Positions 53,221 to 61,642 of a stretch of 64,000 nt of DNA are shown here, in pieces. The notes below the pieces were generated by a model. The model was not told where the DNA came from and did not search any database. It worked only from the letters and a program-made list of their open reading frames with translations. Both the position numbers and the translations under genes were made by a program. Location of the stretch: the NCBI GenBank assembly GCA_015655975.1, contig DVEP01000040.1, positions 31,986 to 95,985 on the forward strand, given 5' to 3'. Numbering within the stretch: the first letter of the stretch is position 1; each line of letters starts with the position of its first letter. The stretch comes from Eubacterium sp. (GTDB taxonomy: Bacteria; Bacillota; Clostridia; Oscillospirales; Acutalibacteraceae).

Positions 53221-54912
53221 ATGAAAACTAAAGCTGAAATATCCGGAACGGTGAAAAAATTTTTTACAGATTTTAAAACATATTGGAATAAGCCCAGACC
53301 CGGGGAATATGTGTCGAATAAAGAATTTTTGTTCTTTATTTTAGGTTCAGGCGGTTCAAATAACGCTTTATATACAAGTTCAAATTTGCAGTTTACCGCA
53401 AGTTGTTTATTCGTAGGCGCTATTTACGGGTTAAAAATGATGGATTTCGCAATGTTAGGCATTGTAAATATGATATTAAATTATCTTTTTCAACCCATTG
53501 CGATGATTATTACCGATAATCTCGGAAGACCTCCGAAAAAGACTATGAATATGATTAATTGGTCTGAGATTGCATTTACATTAATCGGTGTATGCTGCTT
53601 TTTTATACCGCAAGAGTATTTTGAAAGTTTTATGCCTGCATTACCTCAAGTTTTGGGTACTAAGTTTTTAATTCAGGTACTTACAACTTACTACAATATT
53701 TTTGTTTACCGCTGTTTTTCAAAAAAATTCGGAAAATATCGCTGTTGGATAGTTGCAGGCATATTACCGAACATTGCAACTATGATGCTTCTTGTATTGT
53801 TTCCGTACAATCAACTCTCTTACAATGATAAGTTTTGGGTAATGAATTTAATGTTTGCAATTTGGACTACTTTCGGCACTTGCTTTGCTCAGGCAGGAAA
53901 TGTTCAAAATGTAATTACTCCTAATACAAATGAAAGAACAAGAATTATTTCCATCGGTTCATTTATAAGCGGTTTGTTTCCGTCTGTTTACAATATAATT
54001 TGGCCTGTTGCGGCAGCTGCTGTCGGGGGACTGACAAATATCCGTACATATAGAATTATTGTGCCGATAATGGTGCTTGCTATGGTGCCTTTTACTTTGT
54101 TTCTTGCATTTGGCTGTAAAGACAGAGTTATTCAAGATGAAAGTCATAAACCGCAAATAAATATGCGTAAAGGCTTTAAAGAAGTTTTAAGAAACAAATA
54201 TTTATGGATAACCAATATTTCTTCTTGGATAACATCATTTTCAATAGGTGCCATAAATATCATAAATATGCTTATTATTTATGATATGAGACAAGACTGG
54301 TTTCAAGGAATTATGTCTTCAATTTTAGGAACGGCATATACACCGGGAATGTTGCTTTCTCCTTGGCTTATTAAAAAATTCGGAAAAAAGAAATTAATGC
54401 TGTTTTGTAAATATATGAGCGTCGGCTGTTTGCTTTTATCAGTAGGCGGAGTATATATAAACAGTTTACTGATAATTGTTGTTTCACAATATTTATGCAC
54501 AATGTTGGGCTCTGTTATAACTATCATTACAACATCAATGAATGCTGATATATGGGACTATCAGCAATATATATCAGGGGAGCGTTTAGACGGTTGTATG
54601 GGTATATTCGGCTATCTTGCGTCTCCTATAACAACCGTTGCCGCAATGGTAATTCCTACACTCTACGGTATATTCGGTTTTACATCAGATTGGAACATTT
54701 TATTCGATGCAGATATTCGCAATGAAATATTTATTGTAACTATTGTTTTGACTTCAGCAACTACTTTGCTTGCAACTATCCCTTATCATTTTTATGACCT
54801 TACGGAAGAAAGGCATGAAGAAATGATGAATGAACTCAGAGAAAAATTAGAGGTAAGAAACAATGATTCCGAACAATGCGATATAGAAGAAAATATTACA
54901 ACATCTGTTTGA
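53221..54912 (+). CDS. GPH-type sugar:cation symporter
   Basis: A 563-residue permease of the MFS/GPH (MelB-like) class with about 12 membrane spans. Typical loop features are TDNLGRPPKKTMN between early spans, and the CRDRV-like cytoplasmic boundary (here CKDRVIQDE) in the middle. GPH carriers move glycosides with Na+ or H+. It is the only transporter of the operon and so the likely entry route for the sugar that the cytoplasmic glycosidases trim. It runs 23 residues before the first span and has an acidic C-terminal tail. Its substrate cannot be read from sequence. Confidence 0.88.
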   Translation: MKTKAEISGTVKKFFTDFKTYWNKPRPGEYVSNKEFLFFILGSGGSNNALYTSSNLQFTASCLFVGAIYGLKMMDFAMLGIVNMILNYLFQPIAMIITDNLGRPPKKTMNMINWSEIAFTLIGVCCFFIPQEYFESFMPALPQVLGTKFLIQVLTTYYNIFVYRCFSKKFGKYRCWIVAGILPNIATMMLLVLFPYNQLSYNDKFWVMNLMFAIWTTFGTCFAQAGNVQNVITPNTNERTRIISIGSFISGLFPSVYNIIWPVAAAAVGGLTNIRTYRIIVPIMVLAMVPFTLFLAFGCKDRVIQDESHKPQINMRKGFKEVLRNKYLWITNISSWITSFSIGAINIINMLIIYDMRQDWFQGIMSSILGTAYTPGMLLSPWLIKKFGKKKLMLFCKYMSVGCLLLSVGGVYINSLLIIVVSQYLCTMLGSVITIITTSMNADIWDYQQYISGERLDGCMGIFGYLASPITTVAAMVIPTLYGIFGFTSDWNILFDADIRNEIFIVTIVLTSATTLLATIPYHFYDLTEERHEEMMNELREKLEVRNNDSEQCDIEENITTSV

Positions 54913-54926
54913 AAGGAGTAATTGTA

Positions 54927-55784
54927 ATGAAATGTAAAACTCGCTCTGTGTTTGCATGTATTTTCACAATTTTATTATTGGTAACATTCTTTACCTCGTG
55001 TTCTTTTTCGGAAAATAATAAAACAAAGTATAAAAATGTTGAAAACGGATGTGCATTATACAGATATACAGGTTCTTCGACAGAAACCGTATTTAGTATT
55101 CCGAATGAATATAACGGAAAAGCTGTTACACAGTTAATGGATTTTTGCTTTTCTAATTCAGAATATCTTACTGAAATAAATATTGGTAAAAACATTGAAA
55201 AGATTGACAGTTGGGCAATGACAAATTGTCAAAAATTGAAATCAATAAATGTGAGTGAAGAAAATCCGTATTTTAAATCGGTTGACGGAGTTTTGTATAA
55301 CAAGGATATGACTGAGTTATTAGTTTATCCAAACAATAAAAATCCTATTGTTACAGACGAAAACGGAAATACGACAGGCGGAGAATTCACTGTTCCGGAT
55401 ACAGTGAGAGCAATAAATGACAATGCTTTTTATTTATGTTCAAACCTTCGTGACATTAAGTTGAATTACGGTCTTGAAAAAGTAGGAGACAAAGCTTTTT
55501 TAAAATGTTCAGGTTTAGAAACTCTAACATTGCCTTCTACTTTGAAAGAAATAGGAGCAGACGCTTTTTCTTATCTCGACAATCCGAAACTCACTTTGAT
55601 AGAAATACCTTCATCAGTTGAAAAAATAAGCGATTATGCATTTTTCTCCGCTTCTTCTTCAGTTGAAAAAGTAATTGTACATAAAAACAGCGAAAAAGAT
55701 TTAAAACTAGGAGAAAAATGGCTGCCTAATCAAAAAAATGCAATAAATCAAAAAGTTCCTGTTGATTTTGTAGGTAAAGAATAA
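54927..55784 (+). CDS. Leucine-rich-repeat (BspA-like) lipoprotein
   Basis: A 285-residue lipoprotein. The signal peptide ends in FFTSC. The mature part has BspA-type leucine-rich repeats of the form L-T-x-I-x-I-G-x-x-I-E-x-I (for example EYLTEINIGKNIEKIDSWAM, CSGLETLTLPSTLKEIGADA). BspA proteins bind host or bacterial surface partners. Here it may hold a glycan or a partner protein at the cell surface; this is inference from place in the operon. I start at ATG 54927, with GAAAGGAG upstream; an in-frame start at 54876 lies inside the transporter gene. Confidence 0.85.
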   Translation: MKCKTRSVFACIFTILLLVTFFTSCSFSENNKTKYKNVENGCALYRYTGSSTETVFSIPNEYNGKAVTQLMDFCFSNSEYLTEINIGKNIEKIDSWAMTNCQKLKSINVSEENPYFKSVDGVLYNKDMTELLVYPNNKNPIVTDENGNTTGGEFTVPDTVRAINDNAFYLCSNLRDIKLNYGLEKVGDKAFLKCSGLETLTLPSTLKEIGADAFSYLDNPKLTLIEIPSSVEKISDYAFFSASSSVEKVIVHKNSEKDLKLGEKWLPNQKNAINQKVPVDFVGKE

Positions 55785-55809
55785 TTATTGAATATACAGA
55801 GGAAAAATT

Positions 55810-58170
55810 ATGCATACACAATGGACTGAACTTGAAAAGAAATTAAAAAGTTTCAACAACTTCGTAAAAAAGCCTGATTTTAAAGGCTCGATAACAACCT
55901 CAATGCCACGAACATTTTTATTGGGAAACGGCGATTTGGGAATTGTTTCATCAGGTTCGGGCGTAAAAAAAGAATACTTAATCGGTAAAAATGATTTTTG
56001 GAGTTGCGGAGATTTAAAAACAGATGATGTAATGAATTTTAATTCTCGACGAGTAACAACATTACGAGTAGGTAAATTAACCGTTGAAAATCTTAAAAGT
56101 CATAAATTGTTTTGTGAAAAAATAGACTTATCCACTGCAAGTCTTAAAAGTATATATGATGATATTTCAATTACAGCATATTGTTTATCAGATACAAACG
56201 CTTTGGCAATTAGTATTTTATCAAAAAACGATATAAATTTAAAATTAACAGTAAGTGTTCCTGATAATTGCAAAGATTATGCATTCAATTATTTCAATGA
56301 AAACGGTAAAGGGTATGTACAGCGTTCAACAGCTGATTTTGCAGAAAATGAAAAATCTTGGACTTCGTCTGTCGCTCTTTATTTAATCGACTTTGAAAAA
56401 GAGATAAAAGAAATTTCACATACCGAAAATGAAATTAATTATCAAGTTCAAATAAAATCCAATATACCAAAACATCTTGTTCTGTGTGTCGGCGGCGGGG
56501 GTAAAATATACGACGGCAATAAAAATTTAATTGACAAAAAAGCATATCAACAGGCAAATGATATTGAAACACTTTTTAAAAATGAAAATGATTTTTTAGA
56601 AAAAATAAAATCACATAAAAAATGGTGGCGTGAATATTGGTGTGCTTCAAGCGTGAATTTGTCAGACAATAAACTTGAAAAATACTACTACACTTCGCTG
56701 TATATTATGGCTTGCTGTTCAAGAGAAAATAAGATGCCTCCGGGTTTATACGGGAATTTTATAACAACGGACAATCCGAAATGGAACGGCGATTTTCATA
56801 TGAATTATAATTTCATAGCGCCGTTTTACGGAATGTACGCTGCAAACAGACCCGAATTTGCAAAATCTCTTGCACAACCTATATTAGATTTTATTCCCGA
56901 AGCAAAACGAAGAGCAAAAGAAGATTTGAAATTGATTTGCCGAGAATATATTTGCGGCGGAATATATAAAGGCAATATTTTTAAAGGCAGAAATGATTTG
57001 CGAAACGGTATTGACAACGCCGTGCTTTACCATGTTGCTTTGGGACCTTACGGCGCGTCTGCATGGAACGGAGGAAAAGCAGGAGGATACTGGAAACAAA
57101 TGAATGATGCGGCATTTACCGCAACAGGTCTTACCGCTTATTATTTTTATACTTTAGATAAAAATTATTTTCAAAAAATTTTTGATTTTTTGGAACTAAA
57201 CATAAATTTCTTTTTATCATGGCGTGAAAAAGAAATTTTACAAGACGGAAATTACAGATATGTTTTCTGGTCGGGAGCACACGAAGGGTCATTTGAATTG
57301 AACGCACCTCATGTTATCGGTTCTGTTAAAAATATTTTAATGTGCGTATTAGACGGTGTAAATCGCGGTTATTCAGCGGTTGACAGTAAGAAAATTGAGA
57401 TTTGGCAAGATTTTTTGGACCATCTTCCTGAATATCCTATTCGAAATGCTAAATACGGTAAATTTTTACGAAAAAAGAATGTTGATAATGTTTTGGCATT
57501 AGGCGAAAAAGGTCTGATATATAACAAAGACTCTGCCACTGTTTCTCTTGAATTTATTCACCCTTGTGAAGATATGGACTTTGACAGTGACGACAATGTG
57601 AAAAATGCTTCTAAAAATACAATTAATTTATACAAATCACTTAATTTTGATAATTTTCGTCAAGTGAATAATTTGCCGAAAATTTTTATTCATGCAATAA
57701 GATGCGGATACAGTCCCGAAAAAGTATTGTTTGAATTTAAACGCTTGTACAGAAAAGACTTTATGACAAACTATACTGTTAAAGATTACGGCGATACACA
57801 CGGCATTGAAAAATCCGGCGGAATTGAGTTTATAAACAGTATGTTGCTTTCAAGTGATGTTGAAACAATTAAAGTTTTTCCTAATTGGCTGAAAAATAAA
57901 GACGCTGAATTTGTAAATTTGCGTGCAAGAGGAGCATTTTTGGTAAGTTCGTCTTATTCGGCAAAAAAACAATGTGTAAAAAGAATTGAAATTGTAAGTA
58001 CCGTTCAGGACAAAATTCAAATTTACAATGAATTTGAAAACCCTGTTATTATTGCTCAAGACAATTCTTTTGTTGATTATACTGAAATAAAAGATAAACA
58101 CGGCAGAACGATATTATGCTTTTCGTCTGTTCCGAATGTAAAATATATTATTTCAGAAAAACTTAAATAA
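55810..58170 (+). CDS. Divergent GH95-like glycosidase
   Basis: A 786-residue cytoplasmic protein. The beginning FLLGNGDLGIVSSG and the end of the beta domain resemble GH95. The helical barrel has PPGLYGNFITT and WNGDFHMNYNF (325-335), aligning with the QGLWN and DYHTNINxQ motifs of GH95, so the catalytic Asn pair would be N332 and N334. I cannot securely place the acid Glu; the stretch SGAHEGSFELNAPH is my candidate. It is a second GH95-clan member in the window and is quite unlike the first (3,599-5,824). It could be a fucosidase, L-galactosidase or related enzyme. It lies 25 nt after the lipoprotein gene. Confidence 0.6.
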   Translation: MHTQWTELEKKLKSFNNFVKKPDFKGSITTSMPRTFLLGNGDLGIVSSGSGVKKEYLIGKNDFWSCGDLKTDDVMNFNSRRVTTLRVGKLTVENLKSHKLFCEKIDLSTASLKSIYDDISITAYCLSDTNALAISILSKNDINLKLTVSVPDNCKDYAFNYFNENGKGYVQRSTADFAENEKSWTSSVALYLIDFEKEIKEISHTENEINYQVQIKSNIPKHLVLCVGGGGKIYDGNKNLIDKKAYQQANDIETLFKNENDFLEKIKSHKKWWREYWCASSVNLSDNKLEKYYYTSLYIMACCSRENKMPPGLYGNFITTDNPKWNGDFHMNYNFIAPFYGMYAANRPEFAKSLAQPILDFIPEAKRRAKEDLKLICREYICGGIYKGNIFKGRNDLRNGIDNAVLYHVALGPYGASAWNGGKAGGYWKQMNDAAFTATGLTAYYFYTLDKNYFQKIFDFLELNINFFLSWREKEILQDGNYRYVFWSGAHEGSFELNAPHVIGSVKNILMCVLDGVNRGYSAVDSKKIEIWQDFLDHLPEYPIRNAKYGKFLRKKNVDNVLALGEKGLIYNKDSATVSLEFIHPCEDMDFDSDDNVKNASKNTINLYKSLNFDNFRQVNNLPKIFIHAIRCGYSPEKVLFEFKRLYRKDFMTNYTVKDYGDTHGIEKSGGIEFINSMLLSSDVETIKVFPNWLKNKDAEFVNLRARGAFLVSSSYSAKKQCVKRIEIVSTVQDKIQIYNEFENPVIIAQDNSFVDYTEIKDKHGRTILCFSSVPNVKYIISEKLK

Positions 58171-58200
58171 ATCAGTAACTCAGACTAAGGAGAAAATATT

Positions 58201-60339
58201 ATGAAACACTGGGTAATAGAAAAAAACAAATATTTTGCTGACATTACAGAAAATGATAGAGAATTCATTTTACAAAATGGTTTAATTTGCAAAAAAATTG
58301 AAAAAAATTTTTGCAAAACAGTGAGTTTTGAAAATTTGCAAAGCAATTCTCAATTAATCAGCAAACCGTTTGAAAGTTTTCAAATTTCAGTAAACGGCAA
58401 AAAATATTCATCTGATTGCTATGAATACATAAACGCAGAAATTGTTGAGTGTGAAGAACGCGTTGCTTTTCATAAAACAGAAACGATGACTTCAAACGGA
58501 GTGTATCCTCCTAAAGGCAAAGCCGTACTTTTAAATTACAGAGCCGACAATTTACCGTCTGTAACCGTGCGTTTTGAAATCTATGATGAAATACCTGTTA
58601 TAATGAAATCTTTGACAGTTCACAACACAGTAAAAGACGATATAACGATAGATAATATATCAGTAGATGTAATGAAAATTTCAGCTCATAAGGACGAATT
58701 GTTTGTTGACAGCGACTATAATTCAACTATAGATTTTATAGGTCTTGATTTTTCAAAATATGCAAAAAACTATGCTCGCTATCACTACGATACATTTGAA
58801 GTTGCACCTTTGCAACGAATGAATGTAAAATTGAAACCAAATGAAAAATTAAATTCTATTATTGCATACGAACTTCTTTTCGGCAGTAAATATTATGAAC
58901 AAAAACTAATTGAAGTTAAGGAAATGTATCGCAGAATTGCTCCTTGGTGTATGGACAATGTTACATTTTTTCATCTCATTTCAAATTCAACGCGTACCAT
59001 AAAAAAAGCAGTAAATCAATGCAAAGAATTGGGAATTGAAATGATTATTCAATCGTTCGGTTCAGGAGTCAATATGGAAAGCGGTAATGAAAAATATTTA
59101 AACCGAATAAAAAAAGCATATGATTACGGTCATAAAAACGGCATAAGAATGGGCGCTTATACACTTGCTTATGTAAAAAATTATCGGCCCGTAAAAAGTG
59201 ATGAGGCATTAAATCATGATGCAAGTCATATTTGCAGATGTTTGGCAACAGATTGGGCTCAGGGATATATGAAAAAAGTATTGAGATTTATAGACCGAAC
59301 AGGCGCAGATGCAGTAGAAATTGACGGACCTTACGGAATGATGACTTGTTCGGGCGGTAAAACACACAATCATGACGATTTTACCGACTCTCAATATAAA
59401 CAATGGAAAGCCTCTGTTGTAGATTGGTACGCTGAAATTAAAAAAAGGGGAGTATATATTAATGCTCCCGACTGGCATTTTTTGAACGGAATAAATCGTT
59501 GCGGTGTCGGATATGAAGAAATTGCTTTTTCCGAACATCGTGCAGAGCAACTCGTAACTTCGCGTATTTATTATTATAAAGGAACATTTTCAAAAAATCC
59601 TTCTCAGTGTTGGGGATTTTTACCGTTAAATGTTTATCACGGCGGCGGAAAAGACGCTCAATTCTTCCCGACAGAAAAAAATTCATTTGAATTTGATTGG
59701 GCACTTGCTCAAATTGTAGCAAGTGGTGTTTGGCCGACCATAAGAGGTAAAAAAGTTTATGATTCGCAAAAGGGAAAAGAAATTTTTCACAAGTGGACAT
59801 CTGTTTATAAAAAATATCGTGAAGTTTTAAACGGTATTACAATACACTTTATGCCGCCTCGTATTGACACATCAAACCCGTCGAGAACTCAATGCATAGA
59901 CGCTATAATGAACCAACTTCCGTACGGCAAAATTCGTGGTTTTGTTATGTTCTTTAATCAAACCGACAAAGAGATAACACAAAATGTAACAATTCCTGTT
60001 TATTATACAGGCCTTTCAGGTCTTGACAGTCCGCCTGCTCCGTTTGAAAATACAAAAAACAGCGATGTTATTTATCCTCTGTACGGAGAAGAAATTGCTC
60101 CGCTTGTAATTCGTGCACGCGACGGTTCTGCAAGAACTTATATTACCGACGATAAAGTCGAAGACGCAAAAATACCGGAAGTTTTACCTTCTATACCTAC
60201 AGATAACGAAATTATCGTTTCTGAAAATGACAACAATCAAAAAGTTTTCAATATAGACTCAAACGCAAATATTACTATGCAAATTACGCTTAAGCCTATG
60301 TCTTATAAATGGTACGTTCTTCGTACACCTGAAGAATAA
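58201..60339 (+). CDS. Alpha-galactosidase-like TIM-barrel glycosidase
   Basis: A 712-residue protein with no signal peptide. An N-terminal beta-sandwich (about 1-235) is followed by a TIM barrel (about 240-560) and a C-terminal beta domain. Strand motifs are ELGIEMIIQSFG, GIRMGAYTLAY, GADAVEIDGPYG (Glu373, Asp375) and RGVYINAPDW, the general layout of clan GH-D enzymes such as GH36 and GH27 alpha-galactosidases or alpha-N-acetylgalactosaminidases. Asp375 is my candidate nucleophile. No single family is certain. AAGGAG precedes the ATG. Its neighbour is GH109-like, which would also suit an alpha-Gal/GalNAc target. Confidence 0.6.
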   Translation: MKHWVIEKNKYFADITENDREFILQNGLICKKIEKNFCKTVSFENLQSNSQLISKPFESFQISVNGKKYSSDCYEYINAEIVECEERVAFHKTETMTSNGVYPPKGKAVLLNYRADNLPSVTVRFEIYDEIPVIMKSLTVHNTVKDDITIDNISVDVMKISAHKDELFVDSDYNSTIDFIGLDFSKYAKNYARYHYDTFEVAPLQRMNVKLKPNEKLNSIIAYELLFGSKYYEQKLIEVKEMYRRIAPWCMDNVTFFHLISNSTRTIKKAVNQCKELGIEMIIQSFGSGVNMESGNEKYLNRIKKAYDYGHKNGIRMGAYTLAYVKNYRPVKSDEALNHDASHICRCLATDWAQGYMKKVLRFIDRTGADAVEIDGPYGMMTCSGGKTHNHDDFTDSQYKQWKASVVDWYAEIKKRGVYINAPDWHFLNGINRCGVGYEEIAFSEHRAEQLVTSRIYYYKGTFSKNPSQCWGFLPLNVYHGGGKDAQFFPTEKNSFEFDWALAQIVASGVWPTIRGKKVYDSQKGKEIFHKWTSVYKKYREVLNGITIHFMPPRIDTSNPSRTQCIDAIMNQLPYGKIRGFVMFFNQTDKEITQNVTIPVYYTGLSGLDSPPAPFENTKNSDVIYPLYGEEIAPLVIRARDGSARTYITDDKVEDAKIPEVLPSIPTDNEIIVSENDNNQKVFNIDSNANITMQITLKPMSYKWYVLRTPEE

Positions 60340-60362
60340 AGAATAAGGAGAAAAAATTTATT

Positions 60363-61607
60363 ATGAACAACAAAATCATCAGAATAGCCATGATAGGAAT
60401 GGGCGAACGCGGAAAACAACTTATGGAGCCATTGCTGAAAATGGATGATGTTAAAATTACGGCAATTTGCGATACTTATGAAGACAGAATACAAAACGCA
60501 TATAATATCGTAAAGGAAAAATGCGGAAGCACTCCGTTTATGACCTGTAATTATGATGAAGTGCTGTCAAGAAATGATGTTGATGCAGTAGTGATTTCAA
60601 CTTCTTGGCAATATCATATAAAAATTGCAATAGAAGCAATGAAAAAGGGTATTTTTACCGCAATGGAAGTCGGCGGAACATACGACTTACAGGAATGTTA
60701 CGACTTGGTTGAAACATATGAAAAAACACAAACTCCATTCTTTTTTCTCGAAAACTGTTGCTACGGCCGTCGCGAATTAATGTGCTTAAATATGGCTCGT
60801 GCAAACGAATTTGGTGAAATTGTGCACTGCGACGGAGCATATAAACACGATTTAAGAAAAGAAGTATCTTACGGTAAAGAAAACAGACATTATCGTTTAC
60901 CGCATTACATAAATCATAATTGCGAGAACTATCCTACTCACGAACTCGGACCGATAGCAAAAATTTTGAAAATAAACAGGGGAAACAGAATGCTTAGACT
61001 TGTGAGTGTTGCAAGTAAATCTCGCGGACTTATCCAATACATTAAAGATAAGAAACCAAATGACAAAGAACTGTTAAATACTCATTTTAAGCAAGGGGAT
61101 ATCGTTACAACCGTAATAACTTGTGAAAACGGCGAAACAATTACACTTACTTTAGATACAACATTGCCGAGAATTTACAGCCGTAATTTCACTGTACACG
61201 GCACAAAAGGTATGTATCAGGAAGACGGTGATTATGTTTTTTTAGAAAAAGATTTAGATGTAGATATTGCCGAAATTGATACCGACCCGCAAAAAATCTG
61301 GAAAAATGCAGATAAGTATGCAGTAACTTATGATAACGATTTGTGGAAACACAAATCTAAAGGAATGATTGAAAGCGGACACGGCGGAATGGACTATCTG
61401 GTGTTGCGTTCAATGATACATTCTGCCAAAGGCGAAAGTTATCCTGCTATAGATGTTTATGACGCTGCTTCTTGGATGTGTATTACCGCTTTGTCAGAGC
61501 AATCTATTTCAAACGGAAATATATCTGTTGAAATACCTGATTTTACAAACGGAAAATATAAAAACAGAGCAGAAAAATCTATCGGCAAATATGCACTTGA
61601 TTTTTAA
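60363..61607 (+). CDS. GH109-like NAD-dependent alpha-N-acetylgalactosaminidase
   Basis: A 414-residue Gfo/Idh/MocA-fold protein. The Rossmann motif AMIGMGERGKQL is at residues 9-20. Segments MEVGGTYDLQECYDLVETYE, TQTPFFFLENCCYGRRELM and NYPTHELGPIAKILKINRGN (189-208) match GH109 enzymes as I know them, with candidate active residues Tyr190 and His193 in the YPTH motif. GH109 cleaves alpha-GalNAc (blood-group A type) by an NAD-dependent elimination mechanism. The C-terminal domain is shortened relative to secreted homologues, and there is no signal peptide. Simple sugar dehydrogenase activity is the alternative. Confidence 0.75.
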   Translation: MNNKIIRIAMIGMGERGKQLMEPLLKMDDVKITAICDTYEDRIQNAYNIVKEKCGSTPFMTCNYDEVLSRNDVDAVVISTSWQYHIKIAIEAMKKGIFTAMEVGGTYDLQECYDLVETYEKTQTPFFFLENCCYGRRELMCLNMARANEFGEIVHCDGAYKHDLRKEVSYGKENRHYRLPHYINHNCENYPTHELGPIAKILKINRGNRMLRLVSVASKSRGLIQYIKDKKPNDKELLNTHFKQGDIVTTVITCENGETITLTLDTTLPRIYSRNFTVHGTKGMYQEDGDYVFLEKDLDVDIAEIDTDPQKIWKNADKYAVTYDNDLWKHKSKGMIESGHGGMDYLVLRSMIHSAKGESYPAIDVYDAASWMCITALSEQSISNGNISVEIPDFTNGKYKNRAEKSIGKYALDF

Positions 61608-61642
61608 CGAAATATAATTTTCTTAATATAGGGGGAATTAAT

